NCBI RefSeq assembly: GCF_040195635.1
Contig: NZ_JBEFTX010000005.1
Coordinates: 1-64,000 of the forward strand
Length of the DNA: 64,000 nt
Source of the DNA: Thermasporomyces sp040195635
GTDB taxonomy: Bacteria; Actinomycetota; Actinomycetes; Propionibacteriales; Actinopolymorphaceae
Direction of reading: 5' to 3'
Numbering within the stretch: position 1 is the stretch's first letter; every line of letters starts with the position of its first letter. The translations under genes were made by a program, and so were the position numbers. Below the pieces are notes generated by a model that was given only the letters and a program-made list of their open reading frames with translations, searched no databases and was not told the origin of the DNA. Of this stretch, positions 60,235 to 64,000 are shown piece by piece.

Positions 60235-61251
60235 GTGGTCACCATTGCCGACGTCGCCCGCAGGGCGGGTGTCGCACCCAGCACCGTCTCCTACGTCCTG
60301 ACCAACCGCCGGAGCATCTCCGCCACCACCCGGCAGGCCGTCGAGGAGGCGATCCGCGACCTTGACTACCGCCCGCATGCGGGCGCCAGGGCACTCCGTG
60401 GCGCACGGACGCGGGTCCTCGCCTTGTCCTTCCCACGGGAGACGGTGCCCTACCACGCGATCGGCGGTCGCTTCGTCCACCACGTCAGCACGGCTGCCCG
60501 CGCCCACGGGCACGACCTGTTGCTGCTGTCGGCGGAGGAGAGCGTCTCCGGACTCCGCCGGGTCGCCGGCAGCCGACTGGCCGACGGTGTCGTCGTGATG
60601 TCGGTGCTGACCGACGACCCGCGGATCCCCGTGCTCGACGAACTCGGCTTCCCCGCCGCGTTGCTGGGGCGCCCGCGGGCCAGCGGCGGCCTGCCGTGGT
60701 CCGACTACGACTTCGAAGGCGCGGCCGCGTTGGCAGTCCGGGAACTCGTGCGCGCGGGTCACCGCGCATTGGCGTTCGTGGGTTCCTCGGATGCGGAGTT
60801 TCGCGCCGGTCTCAACTACGCCCCGCGGGCACTGGCCGGTGCCCGTGCCGCAGCTCGGGAGGCCGGAGTGCACCTGACCGTCATGCGCTCGTCGTCCTCG
60901 CACCGCACGCTCGTTCGCCGGACTCAGGCCCTGCTCGCCGCCGATCCGGCGCCCACCGCCGTGATACTGCACCACGAGGTTCCCGCCATGCCCGCCATCC
61001 TGCGCGAGGCGGGCTACTCGATCCCGCGCGACATGTCGCTGGTCGTGATCGGCGCGACACCTGACCTGGCGAGCGACCTTCCCGTTGCGCGCTCGGAGCT
61101 GCCCGTCCAGGAGATGACCCGCACGGCGGTCGAGCTGGCTCTGGCCAGCATCGAGGGCGAGGTGTCGGGAGGTGGGTTGATCCCGGCACGATGGACCAAG
61201 GGGCAAACTATCGCTCCACCCCGCGCCGACCATGGCGGCCGGCGCGCATGA
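60235..61251 (+). CDS. LacI-family transcriptional regulator
   Basis: 338 residues from GTG 60235, with GGAGGGAGC upstream; the frame opens at 60199 without a site. The N-terminal helix-turn-helix and hinge are classic (VTIADVARRAGVAPSTVSYV, SISATTRQAVEEAIRDLDY, RPHAGARALRGARTRVLAL). The periplasmic-binding-like domain follows, with sugar-site residues in LPWSDYDFEGAAALAVREL and GHRALAFVGSS. It should repress genes until a sugar binds. The likely targets are the divergent SBP gene and its own operon with the ThuA-like and Gfo/Idh genes, based on two operator-like palindromes. The ligand is unknown. Confidence 0.93.
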   Translation: MVTIADVARRAGVAPSTVSYVLTNRRSISATTRQAVEEAIRDLDYRPHAGARALRGARTRVLALSFPRETVPYHAIGGRFVHHVSTAARAHGHDLLLLSAEESVSGLRRVAGSRLADGVVVMSVLTDDPRIPVLDELGFPAALLGRPRASGGLPWSDYDFEGAAALAVRELVRAGHRALAFVGSSDAEFRAGLNYAPRALAGARAAAREAGVHLTVMRSSSSHRTLVRRTQALLAADPAPTAVILHHEVPAMPAILREAGYSIPRDMSLVVIGATPDLASDLPVARSELPVQEMTRTAVELALASIEGEVSGGGLIPARWTKGQTIAPPRADHGGRRA

Positions 61252-61291
61252 CACGAGACGACCAATGCCAGCTGATCACCTTGTGGGAGAC

Positions 61292-62059
61292 ATGGGCACG
61301 AGCGAGCGCACCATCCGAGTCACCGTATGGAACGAGAACGTCCACGAGACGACCGAGGAAGCCGTACGGCAGCGTTATCCCGAAGGGATCCATGGGGCGA
61401 TCGCGGCAGGGATCCGCGACCAGTTGGGAGCGGGCGCGGCCGTGCGGACCGCGACCCTGGCCGACACCGAGCACGGACTCACCGAAGAGGTGCTTGCCGA
61501 CACCGACGTCCTGACCTGGTGGGGACACGCCGCTCACGGCGAGGTCAGTGACGAGGTGGTCTCCCGGGTCCAGCGCCATGTCCTGGGCGGCATGGGCCTG
61601 GTTGTCCTTCACTCCGGGCACCTGTCGAAGATCTTCCGCCGGCTGATGGGCACGACCTGCACGCTGCGCTGGCGAGCGGGGGATGACCGGGAGCTCGTCT
61701 GGACGCTCAAGCCGCACCATCCGGTCGCCCTCGGCGTGCCCAGTCCGATCGTGATCCCCGCCCAGGAGATGTACGGCGAGGTCTTCGACATCCCCGACCC
61801 GGACGAGCTCGTCTTCGTCAGTTCGTTCACCGGTGGTGAGGTGTTCCGCAGCGGTTGTGTGTTCTACCGCGGCAACGGCCGGATCTTCTACTTCAGCCCG
61901 GGCGACCAGGGCTACCCCGTCTACCATCAGCCGGAGGTACGACGGGTCATCAGCAACGCCGTGGCGTGGGCGGCGCCGACCGGCGACGGTCGGGAGGTCC
62001 CGAAGCTGCGCAACAGCCCGCTCGGCTGGTATGACGAAGGTGCGGAGGGGCAGTCGTGA
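61292..62059 (+). CDS. ThuA-domain protein
   Basis: 255 residues from ATG 61292, with GGGAGA close upstream. The sequence follows the ThuA (trehalose utilisation / DUF1037) class I glutamine-amidotransferase-like fold: IRVTVWNENVHETTEE at the start, DVLTWWGHAAHGEVSDEVVS and GLVVLHSGHLSKIFRRLMGT in the centre, and GRIFYFSPGDQGYPVYHQPE near the end. The nucleophilic cysteine of amidotransferases is not present at the expected turn (LHSGH). ThuA in rhizobia is needed for trehalose use; the reaction is unclear. Its stop overlaps the next gene's GTG (GTGA). Confidence 0.9.
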   Translation: MGTSERTIRVTVWNENVHETTEEAVRQRYPEGIHGAIAAGIRDQLGAGAAVRTATLADTEHGLTEEVLADTDVLTWWGHAAHGEVSDEVVSRVQRHVLGGMGLVVLHSGHLSKIFRRLMGTTCTLRWRAGDDRELVWTLKPHHPVALGVPSPIVIPAQEMYGEVFDIPDPDELVFVSSFTGGEVFRSGCVFYRGNGRIFYFSPGDQGYPVYHQPEVRRVISNAVAWAAPTGDGREVPKLRNSPLGWYDEGAEGQS

Positions 62060-63198
62060 CGAATCCCGCCAGCGGCTCGTCCGGCACGAACTCCTCAGGC
62101 GACAACGCGCCCCTGCGGGCCATCCTTGTCGGCGTCGGTGCGATGGGACGCGGTTGGCTCCGCAACCTCCAGGCTGCGGACGACGTCGAACTCGTCGGTG
62201 TCGCCGACCTCGATGTCACAGCCGCCAAGACCGCACTCGACGAGGCCGGGCTGAGCGGCGTTCCGGTGGCAGGCACCCTGGAGGAGCTGGTCGACGAGAC
62301 CGCGGCCGACTTCGTGGTCGACGTGACGATTCCCGAGGCGCATCATGCGGTGACGATGCAGGCGCTGCGCCGCGGGCTGCCCGTGCTGGGTGAGAAGCCG
62401 TTGGCGGCCACGCTGTCCGAGGCGCTGGACCTGGTAGCGGCGGCCCAGGTGTACGACCGGCTCTTCATGGTCAGCCAGAGCCGCCGCTACAACCCGCAGC
62501 TGTTCGCGTTCCGGCGGATGATCCGGCAGCTGGGCGGGCTCGGCATCCTGGTGGCGGAGTTCTTCAAGGCCCCGCATTTCGGTGGCTTCCGCGACGCCAT
62601 GGACCATCCGCTGGTGCTCGACATGGCGATCCACACGTTCGACAGCGTGCGGTTCCTCACCGGAGCCGAGCCGGTCGCGGTCTACTGCGATGAGTACAAC
62701 CCTGCGTGGAGCTGGTACGCCGGCGACGCCGCGACGACCGCGATCTTCGAGATGAACGACGGCTCACGCTTCGTCTACACCGGCAGCTGGTGCAGCGAGG
62801 GGTTGGAGACGTCCTGGAACTCCGCGTGGCGCGCCAGCGGTGAGCACGGGACGACATTGTGGGATGGCGACGGTCCCCCGACCCTCGAGATCGTCGAGGG
62901 CCGGGCGACCGCGCCGGTCAGCGACACCGGCGAAGTGGATCCACTCGACGGAATCGCTGGCTCGTTGCGGGACTTCGTTCAGGCGTTGCGTTCCGGCAGG
63001 CCGCCGATGGGCGAGGCACGCGACAACCTGATGAGCCTCGCCATGGTGCACGCCGCGATCGCGTCAGCCGGCAGCCGCCAACGGGTCCTGGTCGCCGACG
63101 TCCTCGCTCAGGCCCACGCCGAAGCGCTGGCCAGAGTCGACGACGCCGCCGTCGGTGATGTGCTCCGCTCCTGGACAACACTCACGCCGCCATCCTGA
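62056..63198 (+). CDS. Gfo/Idh/MocA family oxidoreductase
   Basis: 380 residues from GTG 62056, with GGAGGGG upstream and a 4-nt overlap with the ThuA gene. The Rossmann motif is ILVGVGAMGRGWLRNL, followed by DVTIPEAHHAVTMQALRRG and the catalytic GEKPLAATLSEAL. The substrate domain includes VLDMAIHTFDSVRFLTGAEP and the Trp-rich NPAWSWYAGDAATTAIFEMN. Together with ThuA it resembles the thuAB trehalose or disaccharide oxidation pair, where ThuB is a dehydrogenase of this family. That supports a disaccharide role for this locus. The palindromic repeat at 63244 lies 45 bp after its stop. Confidence 0.92.
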   Translation: MTNPASGSSGTNSSGDNAPLRAILVGVGAMGRGWLRNLQAADDVELVGVADLDVTAAKTALDEAGLSGVPVAGTLEELVDETAADFVVDVTIPEAHHAVTMQALRRGLPVLGEKPLAATLSEALDLVAAAQVYDRLFMVSQSRRYNPQLFAFRRMIRQLGGLGILVAEFFKAPHFGGFRDAMDHPLVLDMAIHTFDSVRFLTGAEPVAVYCDEYNPAWSWYAGDAATTAIFEMNDGSRFVYTGSWCSEGLETSWNSAWRASGEHGTTLWDGDGPPTLEIVEGRATAPVSDTGEVDPLDGIAGSLRDFVQALRSGRPPMGEARDNLMSLAMVHAAIASAGSRQRVLVADVLAQAHAEALARVDDAAVGDVLRSWTTLTPPS

Positions 63199-63243
63199 GT
63201 CCGGCCGCCGCGGTCGCGTCGCCGTCGTACGACTCCTGCCAAT

Positions 63244-63283
63244 TCCCCACGATGCACGGTGAACATGCCGTGCATCGTGGGGA
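63244..63283. repeat. 16-bp stem palindrome, dispersed copy 2
   Basis: TCCCCACGATGCACGG (63244-63259) and its exact complement (63268-63283) around a TGAACATG loop, between convergent genes ending at 63198 and 63303. It matches the element at 45155-45198 at all but two loop bases of the shared 40 bp. Confidence 0.88.
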
Positions 63284-63302
63284 CTGTTGACCGCGGCGCG
63301 GT

Positions 63303-64000
63303 TCAGCGGCGGGCGCGGTTGACGGCGGAGACGACGGCCTTGAGCGAGGCACTCACGATGTTGGCGTCGACACCTACACCCCAGCACACCTCGTCACCCA
63401 CCTCGCACTCGACATAGGCGGCCGCGGTGGCGTCGCCTCCCGCGCCGAGCGCGTGCTCGCTGTAGTCGAGGACCCGAACGTCAATGCCCACTTGACCGAT
63501 CGCGTCGACGAACGCCGCAATCGGGCCGTTGCCCTCACCGGAGAGCGTGCGCCGCTCCCCCGCGACCAGGACGTCGACCGTCAACGCGTCGCGCCCGTTC
63601 GTCATCGTCGAACTGTGCACCGAGTCGAGTGCGAGATCCGTGCCAGGGTTGAGGTACTCCGCCTCGAAGATCCGCCAGATGTCCGCGGCCGGGACCTCAC
63701 CGCCTTCGGTGTCGGTGTGGTCCTGCACGATCCGGCTGAACTCGATCTGCAGCCGCCGCGGAAGGTCCAAGTGGTGCTCGGCCTTCATCACGTAGGCGAC
63801 GCCGCCCTTGCCGGACTGGGAGTTGACCCGGATCACCGCTTCGTACGTACGACCGACGTCCTTCGGGTCGATCGGGAGGTACGGCGCCTCCCAGGCGAAC
63901 TCCCGCACCGGCACCCCGGCAGCAACCGCCGCTCGCTCGTGCGCCTCCAGGCCCTTCTTGATCGCGTCCTGGTGGGAACCGGAGAACGCGGTGTAGACGA
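63303..64000 (-). CDS. leuA: 2-isopropylmalate synthase, C-terminal part (runs off the window)
   Basis: The stop is at 63303 and the reading frame continues past the right edge, so the start is not seen. The enzyme joins acetyl-CoA and 2-ketoisovalerate in the first step of leucine synthesis. The visible part starts in the barrel's end (FSGSHQDAIKKGLEAH) and passes through PYLPIDPKDVGRTYEAVIRV and NSQSGKGGVAYVM. It ends in the leucine-sensing regulatory domain (TLSGEGNGPIAAFVDAIG, EHALGAGGDATAAAYVEC). The layout fits the long actinobacterial form. Confidence 0.95.
   Translation of the reverse strand, partial: VYTAFSGSHQDAIKKGLEAHERAAVAAGVPVREFAWEAPYLPIDPKDVGRTYEAVIRVNSQSGKGGVAYVMKAEHHLDLPRRLQIEFSRIVQDHTDTEGGEVPAADIWRIFEAEYLNPGTDLALDSVHSSTMTNGRDALTVDVLVAGERRTLSGEGNGPIAAFVDAIGQVGIDVRVLDYSEHALGAGGDATAAAYVECEVGDEVCWGVGVDANIVSASLKAVVSAVNRARR

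Overview
The window is one contiguous piece of a high-GC (about 70 percent) actinobacterial chromosome. The housekeeping set on it (leuA, recO, uppS, a Zur-type regulator beside znuACB, glyS, dusB, ppdK, dgt, dnaG and a principal-type sigma factor), together with Tat and lipoprotein exports, GTG starts and many 4-nt ATGA/GTGA overlaps, fits the Propionibacteriales (Nocardioides / Kribbella / Actinopolymorpha relatives). The lineage is an inference from gene content, not from a search.

Left part (1-9.8 kb): a DinB-type gene; a decayed integrase next to a CAU-anticodon tRNA, the likely scar of a lost integrative element; a histidine phosphatase; a NYN-domain nuclease-like gene; a tiny ribbon-helix-helix-like gene and a collagen-like exported protein converging on a strong terminator; tRNA-Asn; an M1-type lipoprotein peptidase; and a sigma-70 factor. 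From 9.9 to 20.3 kb lies a sugar block, all on the minus strand: two tandem lipoproteins resembling D-glucuronyl C5-epimerases, a sugar-phosphate isomerase/epimerase, a Gfo/Idh/MocA dehydrogenase, xylA, a ROK repressor overlapping xylA by 4 nt, an XRE-type protein with a pentapeptide-repeat tail, and xylB. dnaG follows (20.4-23.2 kb), interrupted by a 313-residue intein placed inside its zinc-binding motif.

23.4-32.9 kb on the plus strand: a complete peptide-type ABC importer (SBP, two permeases, two ATPases), a glycosidase-like TIM-barrel protein and a DoxX-like membrane protein. A 42-codon reading frame coupled by ATGA overlaps on both sides sits between the two ATPase genes. 32.9-43.1 kb: an M20 peptidase, a frameshifted DUF222-HNH gene, a glyoxalase/SRPBCC fusion with an apparent late nonsense codon, an NADH-dependent flavoprotein reductase, dgt, ppdK and a DUF2236 gene. 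43.2-46.9 kb: tandem Tat-exported PhoD phosphatases. 47-57.5 kb: dusB, a lipoprotein, glyS, a small membrane protein, the zinc uptake operon znuA-znuC-znuB followed by zur, then uppS, recO, a CPBP protease and a HesB-like protein lacking cysteines.

57.7-63.2 kb is a second carbohydrate locus: a Tat-exported lipoprotein SBP divergent from a LacI-type regulator that is followed by ThuA-like and Gfo/Idh genes. Two near-identical palindromes in the divergent region are probable LacI operators. leuA runs off the right edge.

The window is also rich in long perfect hairpins between genes, including a 92-bp two-part palindrome at 13.4 kb and a 40-bp palindrome present in two nearly identical copies 18 kb apart. 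No CRISPR array, defence island, intact phage or rRNA was seen. The strongest unusual element is the DnaG intein.
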